This document shows, one piece after another, positions 48,268 through 59,812 of a DNA stretch of 64,000 bases. The number at the start of each line of letters is the position of its first letter. Position 1 is the stretch's first letter. The notes below the pieces were generated by a model. That model saw nothing but the letters and a program-made list of their open reading frames with translations, ran no database searches and was not told the DNA's origin. The stretch comes from Thereva unica (taxonomy: Eukaryota; Arthropoda; Insecta; Diptera; Therevidae): positions 165,059,850-165,123,849 of the forward strand of contig OX465283.1 in assembly GCA_949987705.1 (NCBI GenBank), in the 5' to 3' direction. The position numbers were made by a program, and so were the translations under genes.

Positions 48268-49292
48268 TAGAGATGCGTCGAATATGGGTTCGACGGAATA
48301 CGAATATTCGGCCGAATTGTTCGGTTCATTTTTGCGCAGTTCATATAGGTCGGCGAAGCGATCTGCGAGTAGCAGCGTTCGCCCTCCCCTTCAGCACTTC
48401 GGGTTAGCTCGGCTCGCTCACGCAATGCGCCGCTCTTTATTTTATTGAAATTTCTCGGGTGATAGAATGATCGCCAAAAAGTAACGAACTAAAGCAAGAA
48501 TTCCATAAACATTGAGGCCCTACGCACATGGGTCGACGGATTTGCAATCCCAGTTTCAAACTGGTTTCGCCAAACATCAACCAAAATGAAACCTTTGTCC
48601 ACACACAAGCGCAACTGATTTTTCATCAATCGGTGTTCTGTGCTCACGAAGATTTTGTTGAATAAACTTTGACATGCAATGCAACGACGAAACTGACTAA
48701 CTGGTGACATTCCCAAGCGTACAAGCGTTCGGTGACAGACAATATAGAAGTGTGTGTGTGTATTCAAATGCGACTTGACGGAATATTACATGAATGGAAT
48801 GCATGCAACGCAAATGTCGATCTACTTTTAACTTTTTCTATATTGCCGCATTCGACATAGCACACACAATCATATAGTCGTTACTTAGATTTTTGCGTTA
48901 TGTCGGGACGGAATGCAACTAAGAAATTAAGAGTTGGTGGAAACTCGCCGCATTTCATGGAACCGCTAAATGCAAAGAAAATACGCAAGTGCAAGCTTGA
49001 TATTGCTTCCGACCGGCAAGAATAGTCGTACGCAAGCAGTTGCAAACTAGTTTCAAATCGATCTCGTCTCTATCGTCTCGACTGTGGATTCTCAATTTTA
49101 CACAAAGAAGTGTTTGTTTCATTTACAAATACTACCCATGTACGGTTCCAGAATAGAGCCTCTTTAACATATGTAACTCTTAAAATATTACTATTTATAT
49201 ATTCGACCGAATATTCGGCCGAATACGAACACTAAAAAACACGCCGAATTTATCGAATACGAATATTCGGCCGAACATTCGGCGCATATCTA
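48268..49292. mobile_element. 1025-bp hAT-like non-autonomous element
   Basis: The left end TAGAGATGCGTCGAATAT and the inverted right end TAGATATGCGCCGAATGT share the hAT-like start (YAGNGATG-GC). They are followed on both sides by CGAATATTCGGCCGAA words in inverted arrangement. A perfect 8-bp duplication, ATTGAAAC, flanks it (48260-48267, 49293-49300). The 92-codon frame inside (48489-48767, -) does not resemble a transposase. Confidence 0.88.
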
Positions 49293-49300
49293 ATTGAAAC

Positions 49301-50296
49301 TATGAATGAATGAGCTTTCCTTAACCTCTTCTAACACATATCTAACATTTGAACCCAAAAATTTCCCAACAAATAAAACACACTCTTTAAATTTCGCACT
49401 AATATTTCGTGAAACACAAACAATCGCATTGAAGCAAAATTCCAAAACCCAAAACCGTATTCAAAGATCCAAGGTGGTCTACTTTACACCTCACAAAAAG
49501 GAACTCATTCTGTTGGCGATTCGGGTACTTTATTAGTTATCTCGTAGTAAACGTCTTTATTTCTCTCTAATATCTCCTTCAATTGATAAGGAGTGCCAGA
49601 ACCCTCGGCTTTGTTGCCCAAGTGTCACCTTATCAATTATTACCTGAAATTTATTGCACGGTGGAATTCTCAAATAATTTTTGCGGTTGCTGCCTTTAAT
49701 TGTGAGCGCATTGGTCATGGATTATATAAAAGCCTTTCTGGGCCTTTGTAAATGTCGCAACGGGTGGTAACCAATATCAAATTGAATTGCACAGGGATGA
49801 GTTCTAAACGGTACCTTTCAGGTATTTAAAGATTACAAATATCTTCGAATAAAAGTGAATTGCGTGCACTTAAGTGTGCAGTTTTGTTTCCTAGTTCAGA
49901 GCTGTTTTTAATTTTTGTTTTGAATGAATGTGTTTTTTTGTACTTGGGTATGAACTAAATTAAAACTTGGACGGCAACTCCTTACTATAACTCTATAAGA
50001 AAAGTCATTGATAATCTGAGTGAAGTCCATTTAGGGTTTTCATTTTGCCTTTGTGGTAAGTCGAAACGATAAGGACTTTGGTCCGTGCGTCTTCTGCACG
50101 GGCTGTGAAGTTTCAATGCAACGGGCGACGGGACGTCTGAATGGACACGTCGACAGAATGTCTGCGGATCCCCTGGGAATATTCCCATCGACTTTGCTTT
50201 GTTTCACAGGTAAAATTCGACACAAGTCTACAGCTAGAAGTCTCGATTGTATGGACCTAGGAGTTAGGAAGGCTAATTTCCTTTCTATAGGTGCTA
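49301..50296. other. No recognisable gene
   Basis: Spacer; short frames on both strands without family match. Confidence 0.4.
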
Positions 50297-50534
50297 GAGG
50301 TTTACGTATCACCCGCTATTTTTGTAACTCTATGTGATATTTTTATGTATCAGGTAGCAATATATGCAGAATACTCCCACCTATTTAAAACCAGAAAATC
50401 GTCCAAGCTTAGAAAAAAATATTGATTAACTACATATTTTTTTAAGAAAAATGTGCTTGAAGTTGAAATTTTAGTGAAAAAAACAAAAAACTTTTTCATA
50501 GGGTTGCAAAAATACAGGGGGATATGTAAACCTC
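50297..50534. mobile_element. MITE with GAGGTTTACATATC-type inverted ends
   Basis: The left GAGGTTTACGTATCACCC and the inverse of the right end (GAGGTTTACATATCCCCC) match, and the similarity continues through TATTTTTG-AAC-CTATG. A partial second copy is at about 56938-57060 (tttacataccaccctgtatt, then the same 'gcagaatactcccacctat'-like interior). The target duplication is not clear. Confidence 0.65.
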
Positions 50535-50559
50535 CAACAAAACTTGCGGCTAAACCGTT

Positions 50560-50880
50560 ACGACGATACCCAGCTTACTGTACTATCCTCGTCAGGCACT
50601 TTCATTTGATACCCATACCGAGTGTGTTGTAAAGAAACGGAACGTAAAGGAACGTGTTGTAAAGGAACGGCGTTTTGTGTTGGCCGCCAATTTGTGTTGC
50701 CCCCATTTTGGATTTCGATGGACGCCACACAGCTTATTGTATTCAACTTGGCACACCCTTTCCTTTGATACCCGTACCGTCATTTTGGTTTGCCGCCATT
50801 TTGAATTTTGGACGCCACACAGCTTATTGTATTCCACTCGTAATACCCTTTCATTTGATACCCATTTCGGTGATCGGGAA
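50560..50880. repeat. Three diverged tandem units of about 105-135 bp
   Basis: Each unit ends with 'cttT(C/A)(C/T)tttgatacccRT'. Two units also carry the identical run 'acgccacacagcttattgta' (50721, 50811); the first has the variant 'acccagcttactgta' (50567). Repeated GCCGCCATTTTG words follow. It could be an old minisatellite or the internal tandem repeats of a mobile element. Confidence 0.65.
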
Positions 50881-51107
50881 ACAATTGCAAATTTCGGCCG
50901 CCATCTTGTTTTTATTGTCACGTGAACTAAATAAATGGGCCAAATTTGGGGTAGATCGGTTACATGAAAGTTGGTCAAAATCAAGTTGCAGGAGGCGTAA
51001 AACGTAAAAAATGGTGAATAATCGTATTAATTAATTAATTAAAAAAAACTAATTAAAATTTCGAAAAACGGAAACTTTCTTCCACCTGTTGGGGTATTCA
51101 TGCATCT

Positions 51108-51509
51108 CACTGACATATAATAATGGACTGCTCATCAGCAATTATTCCCATACAAACCGATGGCACCAAAAAGTTATAGTCGACTCGCTCATCCATAAGC
51201 CCCCAAACTGACAGAAGCACTCAGAAGAACAGGAAAAACAGGCGTTAAGAACTTAAATCAGATACACATAAAATTTGGAAATTAATGAAAAAAAAGGCAT
51301 TTTAAAAGGTGAAAAAGTGAAAATAGTGTTTATTAATTTTTTTAAACAAAATATTTGTGTTGTTTTAATGTTTTAAGTACGTATTTAAAAAAATGTAAAT
51401 TTCAAAAGTGATTCCGGTGTTTACATGGGGTGAAAAAAGGTTTGTAGCCTATGGAACAAATTGGTGCCATGAAAAATTCCTCATGAGCAGTCCATTCTAT
51501 ATATCAGTG
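51108..51509. mobile_element. 402-bp MITE with 8-bp target duplication
   Basis: Left CACTGACATATAATAATGGA and inverted right CACTGATATATAGAATGGA, continuing CTGCTCAT. ATGCATCT flanks both ends (51100-51107 and 51510-51517), an exact 8-bp duplication. The length suits hAT- or P-like transposons; the terminus CACTG does not decide. No transposase. Confidence 0.85.
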
Positions 51510-51618
51510 ATGCATCTACAGAAAAAAATCAGATTTCTATCTCTTCTAGTTTGGCCACAACGCGTGACGGTACGCACAAGCAGACACATAGACACACACT
51601 TTCTTTTATTAATATAGG

Positions 51619-52199
51619 CAGCGAGCACTAATAACAAGAGTGATGAGCTAGAACAAATTTTTAAAAATGTTTCATTGCCCTTGAAATCAGCTGATAAAAA
51701 TTTCAATAGGAGTGAAAAAGTCAAAATGAACAAAGAAGTAATATCTATGATAAAAGAAGGCAGAATTACTTAGCCACTAAACGCAGCGTATGTGAAAGAA
51801 AGATAAAAAATGAAGGGGAAGTGGCTGGAATGTATATTATAAGATTCCCGCCTTTTTTAATGGACAATACAAGTGCATTCGTACGCCCAAAACAACAATA
51901 CATGTGCATTCGTAAGCCAAAATCGCTATACCAACACGAAATGTTTACCCATCAAATTACTGCTCTGTTCCAGTTTTGCTTCCATTTGAATGTAAACATT
52001 CCAGTAGGGGAATCAAGGAACATCTTCTGTTTCTTTCGTAATTATGTATTTTTTGCATAAGATGTATTTCCATCGCGCGTTTGTTATTATTTTTTTGACA
52101 TTTTTGCTTAATGTTATTTCTAATCTCTTCTTTCATATGTTTAACTCTTTTACTTGTCCTTGAGCTCTACCTAATCACTCTTGTTATTAGTGCTCGCTG
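51619..52199. mobile_element. 581-bp MITE with CAGCGAGCACTAATAAC ends
   Basis: The left end CAGCGAGCACTAATAACAAG is matched perfectly by the inverted right end (to 52199), with similarity continuing through AGTGAT. ATATAGG flanks both sides (51612-51618 and 52200-52206), 7 bp exactly. It is possibly hAT (8 bp) with one base changed. The neighbouring 402-bp element ends only 109 bp upstream. Confidence 0.82.
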
Positions 52200-52206
52200 A
52201 TATAGG

Positions 52207-52845
52207 TTACCACAGTATAATAGTAAGATAACAACATTTAACCAAGACATAACTTTTACATCCTTTTGATTGTTTTCATTCAAATTGCCAGAGCTACTCA
52301 GTAACTTGATTTTTTGATTAATGAAAGTGACGCAAACTATTCAAGAAAGGTTCATAGCAAACCGACAACTCGAGAGTTTTTGTTTCCATTGAGAAGAATG
52401 AACTGAGCGAAGTCCTTTTGTCATTCCTTTTGCAAATAAATAATGAGCGGTAAGTTCACAGGACGTTTGTCACCTATTTCACTGACAATCGGTGTCTTAG
52501 ATCTTTTGTAGTGTCCACTTCTTAAATTTGACAAGTTCATCGAACGAATAATAGTAGAATAACGCACCTATTGAGATTGAGAGCTGAGAAAATCATCGGG
52601 TTACTGCTGCTTACTTGATCTTACTTTTTCTTACACTTTCTAAGGAGAAGAACATTTTTGGAAATTGCAATGCGATGAAAAGGAGGGAATGATATTTGAT
52701 TTGGGACTTTTCGTTCTCAGTATTACAGTTTAATAACTTTATGATAATGTAAAATTTTGCAATATTCTCTCAACAGATGAAAAAATACTGACTGTGAAAG
52801 AATGTCCCATAGTCGAGTTGTTCCACTTATGAAAGAATTCTTTGT
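52207..52845. other. No recognisable gene
   Basis: AT-rich spacer. Confidence 0.4.
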
Positions 52846-53620
52846 TTGGATCGCACTCGAAAAGCGGAACTGATGGGTGTCGAGCTGGATAAATTCCGGA
52901 CCACCAGTTCGAACTTCGGGCGGACCATGGCACTATCCATGCTTGCGCAAAATTGGTATCAGAAGTTTGTCAAGAGACAGTGTACGGGAGCATGCCTGGT
53001 TGACTTAGAGAAGGCCTTTGACTCTGTATGGGTCGAAAGACTTTACTAAAGCTAACCAGGTATAGGATGAGCGATCCCCTGCTTCGTATAATCTACGACA
53101 TGCTAACGGGGAAACAATTTTTCGTTAAAAGTGGGAACCATACCTTATATAGAACGCCTGAGGCAAACTTCAAAAAATCCCATACCAATGACATCCGTAT
53201 AGGAAAAACAGAAACCATGAGAATAGACAATTTCATAATCAGATTGATCCGAAATTATGTTGTGAGAGCGGTAGAGAGCGATAATTCTCTCATTTTTGGG
53301 GCTTGCTACCCAGACCAAGCTACTATGACACGACAAGACAGACAGGATATGTACCACCCGAAGGATTCCAATGGCTAGATGTATTTGGACTGATTCGAGA
53401 CAGTTCGGGGTATCTTTAATATATCACGTTTACCGTCGGGATAAACATATGTTATACGAACGAGCCGATGGACTGAATGCAGGGCTCCTGCGATTCAACA
53501 CACGGGTCGCACGCGAGGCCCTTCAGATAGGGAGGAAGCCTCCAGAGTCAGTACTGGTGGTTGGAGGAATCAAATGAATAAAGTGCGGTAATGTACTGCA
53601 TGGTGTGAATAAAGACGTTA
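52846..53620 (+). mobile_element. Non-LTR retrotransposon RT fragment
   Basis: 'ACLVDLEKAFDSVWVERL' (about 52992-53043) is RT motif 3 (--L-D---AFD-VW---L). After a one-base frame change, 'MSDPLLRIIYDMLTGKQFFV' (53063-53125) continues it. A jump past the catalytic region follows. The later text (ARCIWTDSRQFGV and onward) is not assignable. 5' and internal sequence are missing. Confidence 0.6.
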
Positions 53621-55259
53621 GCCTAAGTAGGGTTAGGATCCCAATAGGGGAATTAGGTGTAGATATAGAATTATCATTGTAATGAGTTGAGTTATAAGAT
53701 AGATAGATAGTTTTAAGGTTAAGCTTAGTCAACTAGCGATAGTGATGCGCTGCCGCCTGGGAGCCCTCAAGCCATGTAATCGGATGGATTAATATGATTG
53801 CGCCTACCAAGCCAATATATAAAGTTATCGTGGCGAGAGCTGCTGACAGTGAGTAGATTTTTTACTGTCGTTTAACGATCTCCTCTGGGCATCGGGCGCA
53901 CCCCGTTGTATTATGCGTAATCAGGTTCTATCAAGATGAACCTTACCCTTCCTCCATACTCATGGGGCTTTTGTGGACCAATTAATCTAGAGAGGGCCAA
54001 GACAAGGAGCGCCCGAATGGAATTGGAAAGCCCCACGGAGCACACCCGAGCCCCGCTTTCGTCATCTCCTTCCCTTTTGCGGTTGTTGGATTCAGCCGTC
54101 GCTCTGTCCAAAGTATTTGGACCCGAAAATTGGCAGTATCAGTTCTCATAGAATCTAGAGGCAACATTTCACCATGGAGCCCCCCAAAAACAAAAAACAA
54201 ATAAGGAGTGGAATCGCAATAACCCTCCTACTGGGACAACAAGTAGACCCAGACCGCCTCCGTTTTGCCTTAAGATTCTGGACTCAATAAAGGGTCAAGG
54301 CAAGGAAGTCTGGAGTGGAATTGAACCCGCTTTCCTGAACTTCCGAACAGGCCGAAGGCAGGGCTGCGGTTGGGAACCCAACAAGTTTGAACGGTCAAGT
54401 GTAAGCGACAAGCCCAAGGCAGAATGTTAAGCTTGTTCCAGCGGCTCGCCCACAAGTATGAGCTATAGGGGTGTAGTACAATAGGTCAAGCGAATGGCGA
54501 ACCCAAAACCAATAAAAAAAATGGGTAGTGGTTGTAGGATCGTCCGCTATTTGTTCTGCATGTCCGAGAATGTTGCCCAAAGTTGCGGTCTTAGAGCGAG
54601 CCATGGCCTTCTTATGGAGAGGGTGGTTAGCTCAGTCTTGCTTTATGCAGCGCTAGTGTAGGCAGTCACGTTTATACGAGAAAAAAAATAGTCCTACAAC
54701 GGGCGAACACCGGCTGTCTCGCGATAGAAATGGATAGCGTATCGTTGGTTGATGCGACTTTGCTTGAGCAGATTGATTTAGTTGAAAAATTGTTAGGCAG
54801 ACTACTGAATTTGTTCAAGCGGTCTGACCTACAAAAATGAGATACAGAGTTGTGAATAGCAAGTATAATAGGTCCTAGTGGAAGTCTCGGTATTCAAGCA
54901 GCATATTCTTCTACTTTTTCTTAACGGCTCATAGAACAAGATTCCAATGTATTCGAGATAAAGAACTTGAAAACAACTGCAACAGATTGGTAAACGTGCA
55001 AGGAAAAACTGAAGCAGGCGCAGATCCAAATTGTGTTTTTTACCATGGGTGACGATGATAACCAAAACGCGAGAGCCTTGGCCGGTACACGAAATAATAG
55101 CGTCAACTAATTGCTACCATTTTATATGAAAACAGGAAAATGGTAAGTGGATTCACAACTCTAAGGTGATTAAAAAAAGTTAGTCCCTATTATTTACAAT
55201 TTGAAGTCGAATTTTCTGTTAAGTTGTGTACAGGGAATGTGTCAATGCGACGCTTTCCA
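53621..55259. repeat. Decayed repeat region sharing segments with 1.2-1.9 kb
   Basis: The segments at 53951-53975 and 54466-54486 recur near 1366-1390 and 1065/1812. A further related ending is at about 54815-54865 ('ttgttcaagcggtctgacct', also present as 'tgttcaagcggtctggtcaa' at 1779). At least two repeat copies are present. Open frames here are short and unrecognised. Confidence 0.5.
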
Positions 55260-55263
55260 TTAA

Positions 55264-56007
55264 GGGTACCCTACCCATTCTCGGTTCCAAAAAATTGATT
55301 TTTTTTTTATTGTCTTATTCGAATCTATAACTCTTCAAAAATATTTCCTGAAAGTTTCAAGTCGAAATTCGGAATACTCTTGGAGTTCCAGCAGATTGAT
55401 GGTGGTCGCGTCAAATCGCAAATGCTTAGTTTCGCCGTGGCGCGGAAAATTACTTCAAAAACTTTAAACGCATTTTTCTCGAAACTATGTTTTTCCGATT
55501 GGCGGGCATTGTAAGTCAAAAACTATAAAAGCGATCGTTCTGAAATTTTGATATGTTTTTCTAAACACCAAAAGCTATAACTTAGACTATTTGTAAAAAG
55601 ATTGATGATGATCTTCTATTATTACAGCCTAATAGTTTACAAAAAAAAACTCGGATTTTGAAAAAAAAAAAATTCATAAGTCCACCATTTTGTAAATTTT
55701 TGCACTAAACATATAATAATAGTCTATTCCCTAGCCAAACATAAACTCTTTAAAATTCCGTTCGATTTTTTGGTTTCAGACGTTCCAGTCAATTACAATC
55801 ATGCCCGCCATCCAAAAAGAGGACTTTTAGTTGACCGCAAAAAGAGGCTATAAAATGTTCATATACAACTATGTTACATTTTTTTCTTGTTCTTAAGGTT
55901 TTCAATTACATGTATAAATATATCCGTACCTCATAAGTCGATTTTTCATCATTTACCGGCCCAATGAAAATCACAAAAATCAGAAATCGAGAATGGGTAA
56001 GGTACCC
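55264..56007. mobile_element. 744-bp DNA transposon remnant with TTAA flanks
   Basis: The left GGGTACCCTACCCATTCTCG and the inverted right end GGGTACCTTACCCATTCTCG differ by one base. TTAA lies outside both ends (55260-55263, 56008-56011), the target of piggyBac- and Kolobok-type elements. The interior is AT-rich and has no transposase frame. Confidence 0.85.
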
Positions 56008-56011
56008 TTAA

Positions 56012-57450
56012 GTGGTGAGCCTTTTATCCTTATACAATCCTTAAAAAACAAAAAAACAAAAACTTCTATCGCGAACGGATCTCATTAGAATTTTCGAAGG
56101 CGTGGTTTTACTTTAGTGTGAAATTTTTTCGGGGCCATCCAAACGCCTCTCAATCCCTTTTGCGGTTGTTGGACTCATTGGGGTGTACCGCAGGCAAGTC
56201 GAGAGTTAAACCCATGCGATCCTTTCGAATGCTCATTTGTGCATAGATTGTGTCGTCGTCGTTTCATTGTCCTTATTTCATTGAGGGAACGACTGCACGA
56301 CGAAGGGACGGTATATTTCATTACCCCTATTTATGGCTGCATACCACGGGTGGGTATACACGGGGTAGAATTGATAACAGCCGGATTCTTCTATTTTTAT
56401 AGTGCAGTCATCGGTGAAGAGCAAATTTGATTTATCAGAAATTTTTATTATATACACGAATACAATATATACAAAAGGGCAACGTCGAGCTATTGACAGG
56501 CACTTGGGAGAAAAATACGCTCGACGAGGGGTTGACGCAAGAAGTTGAGTTGAGAAAACCGCATGCATTGTTCAATGAAGTTTCCATTTGGCCACAAAAC
56601 ATTATTAATGGCATAAAATGTAATATGGACGCGCGGCAGTGAGAGTTTTGAAGCTTTGATTTCCTCTGGTGCTGCTTTGCGTGAGATATGTATATGCATT
56701 TTGTTATTAATAATAATTTCAAAATGCTAGACTTGGATTTAGCTAACCTAAAAATGACCTAGTCCAGTCTTGTTTTGAATAAAAACAATTGTTTACTTAG
56801 TTAGTGTCAAACCAGTTACAAATTTATAGCATTGATTCCTTTCCGACTGCGATGCCCTAGGTGGTAAGGAGTAAGGAATATATATTGCCTTAACGTAACT
56901 GTTTAGCCTCTAGAGGGCGTTTGGAATTTTTTTTGTCAAAGGTTTACATACCACCCTGTATTTTTGTAACCCTATAAGATTCCTGAGTAAGGCAGCAATC
57001 TACGCAAAATACTCCCGCCTATCCAAAACAGTAATCAGCAATACACCCTGTATAAATGTATTCGTAAAAGTAAACACTCCAAACACGAGTGTCGTTTTAA
57101 GAAGTGGTCCCCCAACTAAGTACTAACTATGTCCAATGCTGCTTAACCAGTGCAATCGACAGAGAACTGATTTACTAAAGGTGCTTAATGGCACCCTTTA
57201 TGGACACTAAGATAATTGCCCATTTTCTTCGTCCTATACACTATTTTAAAAGCCCTAAATTTGCTTGCATTAGTCTAAAAAAGTGTGACTGTATTGGGAT
57301 TGGGCTTTGTTTGGACTATTCCATTCGTGCCTGTAGCGGATTGCATTTGGAAAATTTATTCTCGGGCATTCCGTGCCTGTTTCATGCTAAGTGCGGGCGA
57401 TTCTGATTTTTACTCGAGTCTGATTTTCACTCGGGATATTAATCTACACC
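56012..57450. repeat. Spacer with copies of repeats found elsewhere
   Basis: A partial copy of the 50.3-kb MITE lies at about 56938-57060, and the second copy of the 4.9-5.2 kb repeat at about 57188-57385. A segment at about 56155-56185 resembles 54070-54095 ('cccttttgcggttgttgga'). No host gene is recognised. Confidence 0.5.
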
Positions 57451-57600
57451 TATAAAAGCCCATTTACAACCCAGAACGCAAATATGTTTCTCTGTCTAGA
57501 ATCCTCGTACGTGCAACAGAGAAAAAAGCACACAAATTCTGTGCCATAAAAGAGCTCTAATTTGCGTTTTCACTTTGCGTTTGAGATGTCCCTAAAAACT
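57448..57600. mobile_element. Diverged relative of the IRP1 intron-7 MITE
   Basis: The run 'attctgtgccataaaagagctc' followed by 'gcgttttcactttgcgtt' parallels 'attctgtgcgataaaagagctt' and 'gcactttcgcgttg' at 19572-19605. The left arm is more decayed ('catttacaacccagaacgca'). Confidence 0.5.
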
Positions 57601-57964
57601 CTCCTCAATTGAGGCAGAAAAATTCATATATGTGTAAAGCGTTTATATGGAAATTATTCACGATTGAGGTAAACTTGAAATTAGCTTGAATTCGGCCTTG
57701 AATGCAAATTGTATTCATTACTCGATTCCCACCTTATAATTAATGATATGAGTAAAAGTATTCGGTCAAAATCGCACATTTGTTGTATTCAGACTCAAAC
57801 TATTATGGTCGATCGTACATCAAGGTTTACGGTGACAGTGGTGTGATAGATACGTACGTGAATTCGTTAAATACGAAAGTCGATCTACATTTATCACAGT
57901 TCAGTCCAGTAACTAAAGCAAATAATAAGTCTAAAACTACGTTGCGACTGTTGTCAAAGGCTAG

Positions 57965-58345
57965 AATATAATGGACAGGATCTTCTTCAGGACTCGGGAG
58001 ATATATAGGTGCCTCAAAGAGCTAAATTTCAACAAATCCACAGTCCTAAAGAAATACGTCCTACCTTTAGCTAAAGCTCTGTCCTATCATACTTCCTCGG
58101 AGTTTATCCAGATTCTTGGAAACTTTTACAAGTTCGCTAGATCTAAAGATCGGGATCGAGTCAAGTCGTCAAATCGAGGCCCCACACCATCTCTGCCGGT
58201 GGCCCTCAAGGGATCCATTTTATCACCCGGTCTTTTCCTAATCTTTATAAACGATTTTCTTTCGGTCCCATCCATCCCACTTCACAGCTTCGTTGATTAT
58301 AGTACTTTTCGTTACTCGTCGGATGCCGATAATCCAAGATAACGT
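57965..58345 (+). mobile_element. Jockey/CR1-like RT fragment
   Basis: 'TREIYRCLKELNFNKSTV' (the family has LK-LN--KS-GPD), 'LPLAKALS', 'LKGSILSPGLFLIFINDFLS' (in two parts; family PQGSILSP-LFL-FINDLL) and 'LHSFVDYSTFRYSS' (family H-YADDSTLH). The ADD is changed to VDY. Most RT blocks between are deleted. Confidence 0.65.
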
Positions 58346-59530
58346 GACAGATCTCGGGTTCATCTCCTTCAACATCCTCTCTGCTCCCCACAAGGCTATT
58401 ATATCACTCTTACTAAGCTTACTACTAGACAGAAGAATGACGGATTGGAAGTACAAAGGGTGACTCCAGAGCTTCGACCTGCCGCATAAAAAAACTGCCT
58501 TGACTTCATTCCACCGCACCAATTCACTTCCAAATTAAAATTGCGATCACACATGACAGAGCCTTCCACAAATAAAATCAGGTTCGATCTCTCTCCTTTT
58601 TTATATCACAAAAAACCAACTTTAGGTAAACTTGAAATCAATCTTTTACGCCAAACATTTATCCTCGTCACCCCAAATACACGACAAAGGACTCAGTTAT
58701 CCTTTGTTGCCGTTAACAGCTCCTTGCGCGGTCCTTTGAAGATCTCAAGTCCGCCTCAGGGCCGAATTTTTATTAAAAAACCGACGCACCACGATTCACT
58801 CTTGTGCCTTTTATTGTGGTAAAGCAAACAGCCGAGGGTTTGACGAACAATAGGTGTAGGAGGTGGACATCGTCATAATTTATGAATCCGCGTCAGCGTC
58901 AATAAAAGGCTGCAGCTACTCCTCGCAGTTTTCACTTCGATGGACACAGAGGACATTTATACGGTCAAGCCCAGCGCACATTCTTTCAACTCTGCGCACA
59001 TTAATCGGATTCTGATTCAGAGGAGATCGTGGATTCAAGTCCATTTGGAAACGCGTCGAATTACAATACTTGCGTAATTGTCAATCCATCATTTGTAGGT
59101 GACTCGTGCACAAAGCGAGTAAAGATCCGATTTTGCCAAAAAAATGGAAAATAAAATCGAAAAAATACGGAATTATTGATTTTTTTGCTGTCATCAAAAC
59201 GCATCCATCTTCGAAAATGTCATATTTTGTTTTTGTGGAATTTTTCAATCAAACAGTGGAAGTCATTGTGAGATCTTAAGTATTTATAGTCAAGGCCTTT
59301 TTATTTGAACGGCGTGATTTCCGATCAATCTTGCGAGGAAGGACAAAACGTAATAAACATTTGTAAGACGTTCAAGAGAATTTTCTGCCATTTTTATTAA
59401 AGCCCTCAAGAAGAGAGTGGAGAAACGGACGCGTCTTGAAGAAGTTCGATATACGAATATTCACCGCCGTCTACAAGACGTCAGAGGGCGGAGGACGGAC
59501 TCGTTGGAGTGTTATGCCTCCTGAAACGAG
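58346..59530. other. No recognisable gene
   Basis: Short unrecognised frames; spacer or decayed repeat. Confidence 0.35.
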
Positions 59531-59790
59531 TTAAACCCCATCAACCAACTGATGACATGTGCTTTGGTGGAGCGGGGAAGGACTAAGGAAGGCTATGACA
59601 GAAGGAATCAGGACTGTTAAGTGGGAAGAAGAAAGAAGTAAAGTTATGTAGGTGGGGAAAGGCGAAGGACCGTGATGCTGCCGGGATTCGAACCCGGGAC
59701 CTCTATTGGGAAGATGCAGAGCTGGGCTGGATAGGCTTGGTAGACAGCAAAACGTGACTGTCGTTTGGGATCCTGGACATAGGAACATAG
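59531..59790 (-). repeat. tRNA-derived SINE candidate
   Basis: Minus-strand GGTCCCGGGTTCGAATCCCG (about 59683-59702) contains a perfect RNA polymerase III B-box (GGTTCGAATCC) inside a T-arm-like hairpin, CCGGG/CCCGG. No matching acceptor stem or anticodon arm can be folded upstream, so it is not an intact tRNA gene. A body without other features follows. SINE is the likeliest reading. Confidence 0.45.
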
Positions 59791-59812
59791 ATGGACACGA
59801 GAAAGCCAGCAC

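Noticed and set aside
48489..48767. 92-codon minus-strand frame inside the hAT-like element as a transposase piece.
   Set aside because: No hAT transposase motif is recognisable, and it lies in an element otherwise without coding signal.
55325..55519. Open frame inside the TTAA element.
   Set aside because: AT-rich chance frame, 64 codons, no similarity to piggyBac or other transposases.
59640..59790. tRNA gene on the minus strand.
   Set aside because: Only the T-arm/B-box is present; no acceptor, D or anticodon arm can be paired.
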